In this document: positions 25,130-34,247 of the stretch, piece after piece
Layout: the number at the start of each line of letters is the position of its first letter
Position numbering within the stretch: position 1 is the first letter of the stretch
NCBI RefSeq assembly: GCF_003967195.1
Contig: NZ_AP018725.1
Location: 1,736,001 to 1,800,000, forward strand
Length of the DNA: 64,000 bases
Direction: 5' to 3'
Origin: Sulfuriflexus mobilis
GTDB lineage: Bacteria; Pseudomonadota; Gammaproteobacteria; AKS1
The notes under the pieces: generated by a model
What the model saw: only the letters and a program-made list of their open reading frames with translations
Databases searched by the model: none
What the model was told of the DNA's origin: nothing
Program-made: the position numbers and the translations under genes

Positions 25130-25881
25130 TGATCGTCTCCCTCATTATTCTCCCAATCCGCTGTTACCGATGCCGGGTATCCACGCGTGAAGTGATGTGT
25201 CCATGGATATGCAGGTCGATTGGAACCATCGCGCAACTTGATTGTTTTCGCCTCGCCAACAACACGAGCCGGAACACCTGCAACGAGCATATTCGGAGGA
25301 ATATTCTTCGTCACACACGCATGTGCAGCGACAACTGAATGATGACCAACTGTTACACCTGGTAGCACTACTGAAGCTGCCGCGATGCTTACATAGTCTT
25401 CGATAGTGCAGCCCATCAGCACGTTACTTGGCGGAGTGGGGTCATTGGTAAGTACCACGTAAGGCAATATCCACACAAAATTGCCAATTGTGGTATTTTT
25501 CCCAACAAAAACATTGGATTGAAAGCGAACGTAATCTCCAACAGAACAATCTCCTTGGATTTCACTCAGGGTGCCTATCTGAAAACCCGTACCGGCTATT
25601 GTATTTTCTCTCACAGTCACGTGATGACCTGTCGTCAATCCTTCCCCAAATGAAGAGGATTCATAGAGCACTGAGTGGGAGCGGATTAATGCACCATCGC
25701 CTATGATTAATGGTGTGCCGTCACCGAGTTGAGTCGCTATGCCCACCTCACAGTAAGCCCCAACCTTAACCCTGTCACCCAAAACCACATTCGCGTGAAT
25801 AATAGAGAATGGCCCAACCTCAACGTGATCGCCAAGTTTCGCTTCTGGTGAAATATAAGCAGATGGATGAATCGATCTCAT
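25123..25881 (-). CDS. Left-handed beta-helix acyltransferase, FdtC/QdtC-like
   Basis: A 252-residue hexapeptide-repeat protein. Repeats such as SIIHANVVLGDRVKVGAYCEVG and GDYVRFQSNVFVGKNTTIGNFVWI build a beta-helix. TVGHHSVVAAHACVTKNIPPNMLVAGVPARVVG is the usual C-terminal cap of sugar acetyltransferases. Next to fdtA and fdtB it most likely acetylates the 3-amino group to give dTDP-Fuc3NAc or Qui3NAc. The length is close to FdtC-type enzymes, but the acyl group is inferred. It overlaps both neighbours by a few bases. Confidence 0.85.
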   Translation of the reverse strand: MRSIHPSAYISPEAKLGDHVEVGPFSIIHANVVLGDRVKVGAYCEVGIATQLGDGTPLIIGDGALIRSHSVLYESSSFGEGLTTGHHVTVRENTIAGTGFQIGTLSEIQGDCSVGDYVRFQSNVFVGKNTTIGNFVWILPYVVLTNDPTPPSNVLMGCTIEDYVSIAAASVVLPGVTVGHHSVVAAHACVTKNIPPNMLVAGVPARVVGEAKTIKLRDGSNRPAYPWTHHFTRGYPASVTADWENNEGDDQC

Positions 25882-27404
25882 TTTCTACTAAAATCCTCTA
25901 ATAAATCACTAAGGCAGGCAACATCTATTGCAAAATCGCCATGAATTCCAAGATCACGATTTTCAATAATATTACCTAGCACATAGCTAACCTTAATTTG
26001 GATAGGAGCCAGCATGTTGTACCAATATCTATATATCATATTTTCATGCTTGCCCATCAAAACAGCCACCTGCGTACCTGGCTTGCAGACAATAGCATTA
26101 GCTAATGCTGCACCGGTAGACGAGATTATCTCTTTGGCGTTATTAAATAATTTTATCTGTTCTAAAAACGTTAGCTTCTCTGGCTCAACAATCACATAAC
26201 CCTGGGCGACCAGTAGTCTTTCAATCTCAGTCGCATTAGTGACTTTTCTTACGCCTGAACTACGACGTAAGAATATTTTTTCCGGCCAGGCCTCCTCTTC
26301 TGTCATCTGTATTGGTGCATTCAAAACGGTACGGAGTATCTCGAAGGCCCGCGGGCTGAATACTCCATGAGAATGACCCGAAAGTTCATTCGTTCGTCGA
26401 CCAAAGGGCACATAGCCAGCCACCGAAGTAAGATAAAGCTCGTCGACGGCCAACGCCCTGCCAATTGGAAGCGTGATGATATCACGCTTAGGCCCAGTCA
26501 CCAGAAACAGTGACTCCATGATGTTCTCGTGCAGTCCTTCATTAACCACGATAGGTATATCTTTAAACCGTTCCTCGGCACAAAAAAGGGCCAGACGAGG
26601 CAGTACCTCAGTCATCCAGTGGGCATAGTTTGACGCACAGGCATCAACAAATGTGGCGGCCACGGGAATTGATTCGGGTGCTTTGTCGTGTAACAACCAC
26701 CTGATGCGGCTGGACTGAGCATTCATTAGCGCATGTCCATGAAGTTCTTCACTTGTACAATCACGACTGCAATCAAATAAATCATGGCAGATGACTCCAT
26801 CATCAGCAAGAATCAGATTTGAGCCGCCGCAGGTCATCGCATTTTTTATTGTTGCGACGAATATTTCCGGGTATGTGTATCGGACATCTGACACAGCAAG
26901 ATGATTTTTATCACTATCTGGGAAAACTTTTGGCTCCTGTTCCTCAACAAGCATCGAATCAACTAGCTTGTGCGATAATATTTTATTTTCTCTCGTGAAA
27001 TCACTCAGTTTGATAAGCCGTCGCCATTTCTCTGCCTTCCGCCAAAAAATACGTGCCACCCAGTTTAAATAAATTGGATATCCGTTCTGCCAGAACCACT
27101 TAGCCACCCGACGAGCAACCGAGTATTTTTTCAGATGGTTTCTATAAAGTCGACCAGGCAGCCATGTGTTGCGTAATTTGGCAAGGGGATCACCGGACTG
27201 TGTTTGATTAGAGCTAATATTCCTGACTTTTGATGATGATTGAATATGCCCTACAACGCCACCCTTACGGTGAGAAGGCATCCATGCTGGAATAAGTTTA
27301 TCTAACAGTTGTTCATGGTGCGCAGTTTGTGTTTGCCCACGTAAATCATAAATAATGTTAAGAGCATCTTCGGGTGTCAGCACAGGGGGCAGATTCTTAT
27401 CCAT
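25878..27404 (-). CDS. GT61-family glycosyltransferase
   Basis: About 508 residues from MDKNLPPVLTPEDALNI. The start at 27404 gives an 8-nt ATGGATAA overlap with the Wzt gene; an upstream ATG at 27452 would overlap it by 56 nt and adds an unconserved leader. The N-terminal 190 residues are basic and unrecognised. The C-terminal half has GT61 motifs: VDACASNYAHWMTEVLPRLA near residue 240, PEKLTFLEQIKLFNNAKEII and STGAALANAIVCKPG. It is coupled to the ABC exporter, so it probably builds or finishes the exported chain. Linkage and donor are unknown. Confidence 0.85.
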   Translation of the reverse strand: MDKNLPPVLTPEDALNIIYDLRGQTQTAHHEQLLDKLIPAWMPSHRKGGVVGHIQSSSKVRNISSNQTQSGDPLAKLRNTWLPGRLYRNHLKKYSVARRVAKWFWQNGYPIYLNWVARIFWRKAEKWRRLIKLSDFTRENKILSHKLVDSMLVEEQEPKVFPDSDKNHLAVSDVRYTYPEIFVATIKNAMTCGGSNLILADDGVICHDLFDCSRDCTSEELHGHALMNAQSSRIRWLLHDKAPESIPVAATFVDACASNYAHWMTEVLPRLALFCAEERFKDIPIVVNEGLHENIMESLFLVTGPKRDIITLPIGRALAVDELYLTSVAGYVPFGRRTNELSGHSHGVFSPRAFEILRTVLNAPIQMTEEEAWPEKIFLRRSSGVRKVTNATEIERLLVAQGYVIVEPEKLTFLEQIKLFNNAKEIISSTGAALANAIVCKPGTQVAVLMGKHENMIYRYWYNMLAPIQIKVSYVLGNIIENRDLGIHGDFAIDVACLSDLLEDFSRK

Positions 27405-28140
27405 TGAGTTTACCAGCCAGATAACGTTCCACGACATCATCCGGGGAACCATCTGCCACTACTTTGCCGTGATCCATCCATATGACACGGTTACAGAGCG
27501 ACTTCACTAAGTGATGATCGTGTGAAACCATGATCATTATATCCGACTTATCAATCATCTGGTGCATCCTGGCCTTGGCCTTAACCAGAAAGGCCGCATC
27601 CCCTCCTGCAAATATTTCATCTAGCACAAGAATATCTGGATGAATTGCCGTTGCCAGTGAAAAAGCCAGCCGCATATACATTCCTGTCGAGTAGTATTTA
27701 ACCGGTGTGTCAATAAACTCTTCGATTTCGGCAAACTGGATAATTTCATTTTCAATCGACTCAAGTTGCTGTTTTTTTAATCCAAGTATTGTCCCGTTCA
27801 GGTAAATATTCTCCCTGCCTGTAAATTCCGGATGAAAACCAGCCCCAATTTCCAGAAGTGGCGCAATCCGTCCGTTGACATTGACTATTCCTGATGATGG
27901 CTCGTAGATACGACACAAGGTTTTCAATAAAGTACTTTTCCCTGCACCATTATGCCCAATAATACCAACACGTTCTGCTGGGCCAATTTCTAAAGACACA
28001 TCCTGTACTGCTGAAAAATTTGAATAAGAAGCATTTTTATTGGATCTAAATAAATTGGAAACGTAATCTTTAAGTGACGGTGATCGGTCATGGTAAATTC
28101 GAAAATTCACCGAAACATCTTTAATAATTATATTTGACAT
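27397..28140 (-). CDS. wzt: Polysaccharide ABC exporter ATP-binding protein (Wzt), short form
   Basis: A 247-residue ATPase of the Wzt/KpsT/TagH type. Walker A is GIIGHNGAGKSTLLK near residue 60. The polysaccharide-exporter feature GRIAPLLEIGAGFHPEFTGRENI is present. The signature region reads YYSTGMYMRLAFS and Walker B is ILVLDEIFAGGD. The chain stops soon after the nucleotide-binding domain, so the C-terminal carbohydrate-binding domain found in O9a-type Wzt proteins is missing. This fits exporters that do not recognise a chain-end cap. It lies 6 nt after wzm and overlaps the GT61 gene. Confidence 0.92.
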   Translation of the reverse strand: MSNIIIKDVSVNFRIYHDRSPSLKDYVSNLFRSNKNASYSNFSAVQDVSLEIGPAERVGIIGHNGAGKSTLLKTLCRIYEPSSGIVNVNGRIAPLLEIGAGFHPEFTGRENIYLNGTILGLKKQQLESIENEIIQFAEIEEFIDTPVKYYSTGMYMRLAFSLATAIHPDILVLDEIFAGGDAAFLVKAKARMHQMIDKSDIMIMVSHDHHLVKSLCNRVIWMDHGKVVADGSPDDVVERYLAGKLNG

Positions 28141-28146
28141 AGCTCA

Positions 28147-28971
28147 TCAAAGCCTAAAAATAATCTTCTTTTCCTGGTAACTAAAGAAAAAGAAACCCAC
28201 GACCATAGAAAATATCGCCATTATAAACGTATAAAGAATTATGTCGGAAGCCGGCAACATCCCTGTATACAAGGGCGCGCGAAACAACTCAACAAAAGAA
28301 GTAAGCGGATTCAGTTTTATCAGCCACGCTACTTTACCTGCCAGTGAGTCAGGCTTGTAAAACACTGGAGTCAAAAAGAACCAGGCCTGCATTATGATGC
28401 CAATAACATACTGGAGGTCGCGAAAGAAAACCGTTGCAATTGAGACAACCAATGCTATGCCAATTGAAAACATAATTAAGAGCGCATAGGCGACAGGTAT
28501 AAATAATAATGCCATAGAAAACTTCCCGCCCAGCACAAGCATTATAGCGAATAAGGCAACGAATGAGAGCAGGCTGTCAATAACAAGAGCAAGTGACACA
28601 CTAAGCGGGAATATTAGCTTTGGAAGATATATCTTTTTTATAAGGCCCTCATTGCTAATAAAAGACATACCAGACTGGACAACTATGGTGTTAAAACAGT
28701 TCCATGCAATCATCCCGGAAAAAAGAAAGACCGTAAATGTCTTCATATCTTGTTTAAAAAGGGTGGAAAACACAACTGCCATCACGGCCATCATCAAAAT
28801 AGGATTTAAAAGTGTCCAGAGATAACCGAAAACCGTACGCCGGTAACGTAAAATTAGTTGCTGGCGGATAAGCTGCCACAGAACTTCACGAGAAGATATT
28901 ACTTCCGCCCATGGTTTAATAAAAGTTAATGTCATAGTATGTATATCTTGTTCTTTGCGTAACAGACACAT
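28147..28971 (-). CDS. wzm: Polysaccharide ABC exporter permease (Wzm)
   Basis: About 274 residues of the ABC-2 permease family. VLWQLIRQQLILRYRRTVFGYLWTLLNPILMMAVM is the family N-terminus. Six hydrophobic segments follow, with FFRDLQYVIGIIMQAWFFLTPVFY and the last NPLTSFVELFRAPLY typical of Wzm/TagG proteins. Together with Wzt it moves lipid-linked polysaccharide across the inner membrane. The start is uncertain: ATG at 28971 or 28935; a TTG at 28992 gives 281 aa. It follows rmlD in the same transcript. Confidence 0.92.
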   Translation of the reverse strand: MCLLRKEQDIHTMTLTFIKPWAEVISSREVLWQLIRQQLILRYRRTVFGYLWTLLNPILMMAVMAVVFSTLFKQDMKTFTVFLFSGMIAWNCFNTIVVQSGMSFISNEGLIKKIYLPKLIFPLSVSLALVIDSLLSFVALFAIMLVLGGKFSMALLFIPVAYALLIMFSIGIALVVSIATVFFRDLQYVIGIIMQAWFFLTPVFYKPDSLAGKVAWLIKLNPLTSFVELFRAPLYTGMLPASDIILYTFIMAIFSMVVGFFFFSYQEKKIIFRL

Positions 28972-29005
28972 CTTTCTATCATAGAAAGACAATGCGTATT
29001 TTTCT

Positions 29006-29893
29006 TTATAATAATTCTTCCATGCAGAGCCTTAGCCCATACTCCCAGCTTGGCATTACTATATTAAAATTCTCTTCTAAACTTTCTGTCGCCAAACAAG
29101 AATATGCAGGACGCTTTGCTGGCGTTGGGTAATCTCGCGTTTGTATTGGCACTATGTTGCTAACGTGTATTTTCTCTTCTGGTCTGTCGCGAGCATTGTT
29201 AACAATAGCGCTGGCAAATCCATACCATGAGGTTTCGCCACTCGATGATACATTGTAAATGCCAGAGCTAAATACGCTTTTCCGCCTTTCATAAACAGAT
29301 TGTCGAAGGCAATGCGCTGTCGTTTCTGCAATTAACCGTGCCCATGTGGGGGAACCTGTCTGATCACCCACAATAGTTAGCTCATCCATCTCCTTTGCCA
29401 GACGCATTATGGTTCGTAAAAAATTTCGCCCTCTGGCTGCATAAACCCATGACGTTCTGAGGATCAAATGATCTGCTTTAGTTGCCTGTATAGCTTGTTC
29501 GCCGGCTAACTTTGATCGACCATAGGCGTTGATTGGATTTGGTAGGTCGTCTTCTGTATATGGTCTGTCCTTTGTGCCGTCAAAAATATAATCTGTTGAA
29601 TAATGAATTAGAAGAGCCCCGCTTTTATCGGCTTCCTCAGCAAGTACTCCGGGTGCAGTACTATTTATCACTGTAGCCAGATCTTCCTCTTCTTCGGCCT
29701 TATCAACGGCTGTGTAGGCTGCTGCGTTCACAATAACATCTGGATGATTATCGCACACAATTTTTCGTAAGGATTCAGGCCTGGAGAGATCAGCCTGAGT
29801 ACGATCTAAAGCAATCACTTCACCCAATGGTAATAGGCTACGATTCAACTCCCAACCCACCTGGCCATTCCTTCCCAGCAGTAAAATCCTCAC
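29006..29893 (-). CDS. rmlD: dTDP-4-dehydrorhamnose reductase
   Basis: A 295-residue SDR: MRILLLGRNGQVGWELNRSL gives the NAD(P) site, VNAAAYTAVDKAEEEEDLA and YSTDYIFDGTKDRPYTEDD are the RmlD signatures, and YGRSKLAGEQ holds the catalytic Tyr/Lys pair near residue 128. It makes dTDP-L-rhamnose in the last step of the pathway. The start is GTG, overlapping rmlC by 4 nt. Confidence 0.96.
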   Translation of the reverse strand: MRILLLGRNGQVGWELNRSLLPLGEVIALDRTQADLSRPESLRKIVCDNHPDVIVNAAAYTAVDKAEEEEDLATVINSTAPGVLAEEADKSGALLIHYSTDYIFDGTKDRPYTEDDLPNPINAYGRSKLAGEQAIQATKADHLILRTSWVYAARGRNFLRTIMRLAKEMDELTIVGDQTGSPTWARLIAETTAHCLRQSVYERRKSVFSSGIYNVSSSGETSWYGFASAIVNNARDRPEEKIHVSNIVPIQTRDYPTPAKRPAYSCLATESLEENFNIVMPSWEYGLRLCMEELL

Positions 29894-30435
29894 GGAAACA
29901 ACTCCGCATCGCTGAATGCCATACCTTCTTTATCTTTTGTTGAGAGTGCAGGTTCTCCTTCCATTGGCCAATCAATGCCTATCTCAGGATCATCCCAGCG
30001 GATACATCGCTCATGTTCAGGTGCATAATAATCCGTCGTCTTATACAGAACATCCGCCACATCAGACAACACAAGAAAACCATGTGCAAAACCTGGCGGC
30101 ACCCATATTTGGCGATGGTTATCTTCCGTAAGTTCTATACCATCCCATTTACCAAAATATGGCGATGATTCTCGCAAATCAACGGCCACATCAAATATTC
30201 GCCCTTTGACTACACGCAGTAACTTTCCCTGTGGTTGCTGAATCTGGTAGTGCAGTCCACGCAGGACATTCTTGCCTGAACGTGAATGATTATCCTGCAC
30301 AAAATCAACATCCCCACCCAGCACATCGGAGAAGGTTTTCCGGTTATAGCTTTCCATGAAAAATCCCCTCTCGTCGCCATGAACGCGTGGTTCAAGAATG
30401 AGAAGGTCTGGTATTTTGGTTTCTATTACATTCAT
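29890..30435 (-). CDS. rmlC: dTDP-4-dehydrorhamnose 3,5-epimerase
   Basis: A 181-residue cupin: PRVHGDERGFFMESYNRKTF, FVQDNHSRSGKNVLRGLHYQIQQPQGKL with the catalytic His, VDLRESSPYFGKW and WVPPGFAHGFLVLSD. It epimerises C3 and C5 of dTDP-4-keto-6-deoxyglucose. It lies between rmlA and rmlD. A separate 3,5-epimerase-like gene at 58451 belongs to the CDP-sugar set. Confidence 0.96.
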   Translation of the reverse strand: MNVIETKIPDLLILEPRVHGDERGFFMESYNRKTFSDVLGGDVDFVQDNHSRSGKNVLRGLHYQIQQPQGKLLRVVKGRIFDVAVDLRESSPYFGKWDGIELTEDNHRQIWVPPGFAHGFLVLSDVADVLYKTTDYYAPEHERCIRWDDPEIGIDWPMEGEPALSTKDKEGMAFSDAELFP

Positions 30436-30448
30436 GGGCTTTTTGCTA

Positions 30449-31312
30449 TTATTTCAATAAACCAAGCAGGTATTCACCATAGGCATTCTTGCTTAATGGT
30501 GTGGCCAGTTGCTCAAGTTGATGATTATCAATCCAGCCGCTCCGCCAGGCCGTTTCTTCGGGACAGGCGATCTTCAGGCCTTGCCGGTGTTCTATGGTCT
30601 GGATAAACTGGGCAGCATCCAGCAAGGAGTCATGCGTGCCGGTATCCAGCCAGGCCATGCCTCGGCCCATGACCTCAACGTCCAACAGGCCTTTTTCCAG
30701 GTAGATACGGTTTACGTCGGTAATTTCCAGTTCACCGCGTGGCGAAGGTTTAACCGCGTGTGCAATCTCGACCACATGGTGGTCGTAGAAATACAGGCCG
30801 GTCACCGCATATTTGGACTTTGGTTGTGCCGGCTTTTCTTCCAGACCAATAGCGTGTTTATTGCTATCAAACTCCACCACACCATAGCGCTCAGGGTCTT
30901 TGACCTGGTAGGCAAAGACACTGGCGCGGTCGGTTTTACTCGCGGCCTTTTTTAGTTGTTCTGAGAAACCGTGTCCGTAAAAGATGTTGTCACCGAGCAC
31001 CAGGGCGCAGGCATCACCATCAATAAACGTTTCACCAAGGATGAAGGCCTGTGCCAGTCCGTCCGGGCTTTCCTGAACAACGTAACTAAGCTTGATGCCA
31101 AACTGGCTGCCATCGCCCAGCAACTCCTTATATAAGGGCATATCATGGGGCGTGGAAATAATCAGAATATCCCTGATACCGGCCAACATTAAGGTCGTCA
31201 GCGGGTAATAGACCATCGGTTTGTCGTAGACCGGCAACAGTTGCTTGGAGACGACATGCGTTACCGGGTACAAACGCGTACCGGAGCCGCCAGCGAGGAT
31301 AATACCTTTCAT
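30449..31312 (-). CDS. rmlA: Glucose-1-phosphate thymidylyltransferase
   Basis: A 287-residue nucleotidyltransferase with [32 protein letters not shown] at the N-terminus, the [11 protein letters not shown] metal-binding motif near residue 108, and the C-terminal [13 protein letters not shown]. It forms dTDP-glucose, the source for dTDP-rhamnose and for the Fuc3N and Fuc4N branches. The ATG overlaps the rmlB stop by one base (TAATG). Confidence 0.97.
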   Translation of the reverse strand: MKGIILAGGSGTRLYPVTHVVSKQLLPVYDKPMVYYPLTTLMLAGIRDILIISTPHDMPLYKELLGDGSQFGIKLSYVVQESPDGLAQAFILGETFIDGDACALVLGDNIFYGHGFSEQLKKAASKTDRASVFAYQVKDPERYGVVEFDSNKHAIGLEEKPAQPKSKYAVTGLYFYDHHVVEIAHAVKPSPRGELEITDVNRIYLEKGLLDVEVMGRGMAWLDTGTHDSLLDAAQFIQTIEHRQGLKIACPEETAWRSGWIDNHQLEQLATPLSKNAYGEYLLGLLK

Positions 31313-32439
31313 TAGCTGACTTCCTGGATCAACCCGAGGCGTTCACGGCGATAACTGCCATCCATTACCCGCTGGCACCACTGATTATTTTCAAGATACC
31401 ATTCCACGCTTTTACGAATCCCCGTTTCAAAGCTTTCATCCGGCTGCCAGTTCAAGTCTTGCATGATCTTGCCGGCATCAATGGCGTAACGTTGATCATG
31501 CCCGGGACGGTCATCAACATATGTGATCAGGCCTTTAAAACCTTCTGGATTCCCGCCTTCGCGAGAATGACAATTGTCCGGTACCAATTCCTCCAGCAAT
31601 TCACATATGCTATTAACGACCTCAAGATTGGTCTTCTCGTTATTGCCGCCGATGTTGTAGGTTTCACCTACCTTGCCCTCTGTCACAACCTTATATAATG
31701 CCCGCGCATGGTCATCAACATACAACCAGTCGCGCACCTGGTCACCCTTGCCATAAATGGGTAAGGGCTTCCCTTCCAGGGCATTGAGAATGATGAGGGG
31801 GATCAGCTTTTCCGGGAACTGGTAAGGGCCATAGTTATTAGAGCAATTTGTCAGCACCACGGGCAGGCCATAGGTTCGATGCCAGGCGCGTACCAGGTGA
31901 TCAGAAGATGCCTTACTCGCCGAGTAGGGAGAACTCGGGTCATAGGGGGTTTGTTCGGTAAATAGGCCTGTGGCACCCAGGCTACCGTAGACCTCATCGG
32001 TAGAGATGTGGTGAAAACGAAACAGAGGTTTGTCCTTTTCATCCAGTGACATCCAATGCTGGCGCGCCGCCTCCAGCATCGTGTAGGTGCCGGTGATATT
32101 GGTATAGATGAAGTCGGCCGGGCCACTGATGGAGCGGTCTACGTGTGACTCCGCCGCCAGGTGCATGACGGCATCAGGGCGGTATTCATTAAATATGCGC
32201 TCGATCGCCTTGGCATCGCAGATGTCTACCTGCTCAAAATGATATCGTTCACTTTCGGAAACGTCTAAAAGAGACTCCAGGTTCCCTGCGTAGGTGAGCT
32301 TATCGACATTGATGACGTCGTGGCTGGTCTCTTGAATGAGGTATCTGATGACCGCTGAACCAATGAAACCCGCCCCGCCGGTAATGAAGAAACGCTTAGC
32401 TGCCAAATGGCTATCATTCATTGTTATCTGCTCATCCAT
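31312..32439 (-). CDS. rmlB: dTDP-glucose 4,6-dehydratase, carrying an in-frame repeat-derived insertion
   Basis: A 375-residue extended SDR, longer than the usual 355 or so. [18 protein letters not shown] gives the NAD site, [12 protein letters not shown] and [10 protein letters not shown] are active-site blocks, and [12 protein letters not shown] holds the catalytic Tyr/Lys. The extra length is explained by [11 protein letters not shown] after [11 protein letters not shown], just before the conserved [18 protein letters not shown]. That peptide is the translation of a common bacterial palindromic repeat. The insertion lies in the region before the conserved DRPGHD loop and keeps the frame, so the enzyme is probably active. 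The start may also be the ATG at 32421. Confidence 0.95.
   Translation of the reverse strand: MDEQITMNDSHLAAKRFFITGGAGFIGSAVIRYLIQETSHDVINVDKLTYAGNLESLLDVSESERYHFEQVDICDAKAIERIFNEYRPDAVMHLAAESHVDRSISGPADFIYTNITGTYTMLEAARQHWMSLDEKDKPLFRFHHISTDEVYGSLGATGLFTEQTPYDPSSPYSASKASSDHLVRAWHRTYGLPVVLTNCSNNYGPYQFPEKLIPLIILNALEGKPLPIYGKGDQVRDWLYVDDHARALYKVVTEGKVGETYNIGGNNEKTNLEVVNSICELLEELVPDNCHSREGGNPEGFKGLITYVDDRPGHDQRYAIDAGKIMQDLNWQPDESFETGIRKSVEWYLENNQWCQRVMDGSYRRERLGLIQEVS
31546..31571. repeat. REP-like palindromic repeat inserted inside rmlB
   Basis: The plus strand reads GGATTCCCGCCTTCGCGAG followed by AATGAC, the core of a dispersed proteobacterial repeat whose translations ([18 protein letters not shown] and variants) recur in many genomes. 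It contains the GCCTTCGCGAGAA core with a hairpin-like centre. It is a single copy as far as I can see in this window. It adds about ten in-frame residues to RmlB. Confidence 0.8.
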
Positions 32440-32498
32440 AATATTTATAGCGAATACCTATAGCCTTACACTGAGGCTACGCGCCAAAACTTGGCCGC

Positions 32499-32527
32499 AA
32501 GATACAGGATTTTGTCTACCTATTCAA
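32499..32527 (-). promoter_or_regulatory. Possible promoter of the rmlBACD run
   Basis: On the minus strand TTGAAT (32527-32522) and TATCTT (32504-32499) are spaced by 17 nt, in the 108-nt gap between pgi and rmlB. A small hairpin (TAGCCT...AGGCTA) follows before the start. Box matches are moderate. Confidence 0.35.
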
Positions 32528-32547
32528 GAAGATAACCGAGTTTCCGG

Positions 32548-34194
32548 CTAGTTTCTGATATGGCGTAAATAATGGTTTATCAGGCCATTGCTGGAGGCGT
32601 CATGGTTATTTACCTCCTCTCCCTGTCTCAATTGAGTAAAGACCTTCGCGGTCAGTTGCTTACCCAGCTCTACACCCCACTGATCGAAGGAATTGATGTT
32701 CCAGATCACCCCCTGGGTAAAGATCTTGTGCTCATACATGGCCATCAGCGCACCAAGGGTTTTCGGGGTCAGGGACTCGAATAATATCGTATTGGTCGGC
32801 TTATTGCCGGTAAAGACCTTGTACGCTAACAGGCGCTCTATCTCTTCAGCCGCCAGCCCCTCTTGCTCCATTTCGGTGCGTGCTTCGGCCTCGGTTTTGC
32901 CACACATCAAGGCCTCTGTCTGCGCAAAGAAGTTCGCCAACAGGATATCCTGATGTACACCCAGTGGATTGAGGCTCTTGTACGGGACGATAAAATCCGC
33001 CGGCACCAGATGGCTCCCCTGGTGCAAGAGTTGATAAAAGGCATGTTGGCCCGTGATACCCAACTCCCCCCACAGGATAGGGCCGGTCGCATAATCGACG
33101 GGCTTGCCGTCGCGGTCGATGCTTTTGCCATTACTCTCCATATCGACCTGCTGCAGATAGGCGGGAAAACGCTGCAGGTGTTGATCATAGGGCAGCACCG
33201 CATAGGTCTCAGCATCAAAAAAATTGTTATACCAGATACCCATGAGCGCCAGGGTTACGGGTAAATTTTTATCCCAGGGGGCGGTACGAAAGTGCTCATC
33301 CATTTCGTGCGCCCCTTCGAGCAGGGCCTTGAAGTTTTCCATACCGATATAAATGGCCACCGATAAACCGATAGCAGACCAGAGGGAATACCGTCCCCCT
33401 ACCCAATCCCACATCCGAAAGATATTTTCTTCGACAATACCAAACGCATTGGCCGCAACAATATTATCTGTTACCGCGATAAAATGGCGACTAATCATTA
33501 AGGCGTCACCGGCTGGGTCGGTCACCCACTTGCGCGCCACCTCGGCATTGGCCAACGTATCCTGCGTTGTAAAACTTTTTGATGAGATAATAAACAACGT
33601 CGTTTCTGGCTTCAGTCCGCGCAAGGTGTCACTAATATGACTGGAATCCACATTGGAGACAAAATGCACATGCAAACTATGACGACCATAAGGGCGCAGT
33701 GCCTCGGACACCATTTGCGGCCCCAGGTCTGAGCCGCCCACGCCGAGATTGACAACATCGGATATCGGCTGGCCGCTAAAGCCCTTCCACTCACCGGCAC
33801 GCACATGTCCGACGAGTGTCTTCATACGCGCCATTGATTGTCTAATCTCTGGCATGACATCAACACCGTCAACATAAACCGATGCGTCCAGCGGTTTGCG
33901 CAAGGCCGTATGCAACACTGCACGCTGTTCGGTATGGTTAATCCGCTCACCCGCAAACATACGATCAATCCAGTTTTTCAGTTCGCGACTATCAGCCAGG
34001 TCATATAACAATGCCATGGTCTCTGCCGACACCTGGTTTTTTGAATAATCGAGGAGAATATCGCCGAACTGCAGAGAGAAACGCTCAAAACGTTTTTTAT
34101 CCGAGGCAAACAGGTCACGCAGGGATTGTTGCGCCTGTATCTGCTGGTGTTCCTGCAGGGCACGCCATGCCGGTGAATCGGTTAAACGGCTCAT
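32548..34194 (-). CDS. pgi: Glucose-6-phosphate isomerase
   Basis: A 548-residue enzyme. NLGVGGSDLGPQMVSEAL near residue 155, FIISSKSFTTQDTLANAEVA, DWVGGRYSLWSAIGLS and the Pgi signature GELGITGQHAFYQLLHQGS are all present, with FDQWGVELGKQL near the C-terminus. It interconverts glucose-6-phosphate and fructose-6-phosphate and so feeds both the dTDP-glucose and GDP-mannose branches of this locus. It lies between rmlB and manC on the same strand. Composition is higher in GC than the glycosyltransferase genes further left. Confidence 0.97.
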   Translation of the reverse strand: MSRLTDSPAWRALQEHQQIQAQQSLRDLFASDKKRFERFSLQFGDILLDYSKNQVSAETMALLYDLADSRELKNWIDRMFAGERINHTEQRAVLHTALRKPLDASVYVDGVDVMPEIRQSMARMKTLVGHVRAGEWKGFSGQPISDVVNLGVGGSDLGPQMVSEALRPYGRHSLHVHFVSNVDSSHISDTLRGLKPETTLFIISSKSFTTQDTLANAEVARKWVTDPAGDALMISRHFIAVTDNIVAANAFGIVEENIFRMWDWVGGRYSLWSAIGLSVAIYIGMENFKALLEGAHEMDEHFRTAPWDKNLPVTLALMGIWYNNFFDAETYAVLPYDQHLQRFPAYLQQVDMESNGKSIDRDGKPVDYATGPILWGELGITGQHAFYQLLHQGSHLVPADFIVPYKSLNPLGVHQDILLANFFAQTEALMCGKTEAEARTEMEQEGLAAEEIERLLAYKVFTGNKPTNTILFESLTPKTLGALMAMYEHKIFTQGVIWNINSFDQWGVELGKQLTAKVFTQLRQGEEVNNHDASSNGLINHYLRHIRN

Positions 34195-34247
34195 ATTTCT
34201 TTACCTGTTATCTAAAACACCTGGGCAGCATTGAACGCCATGATTGA

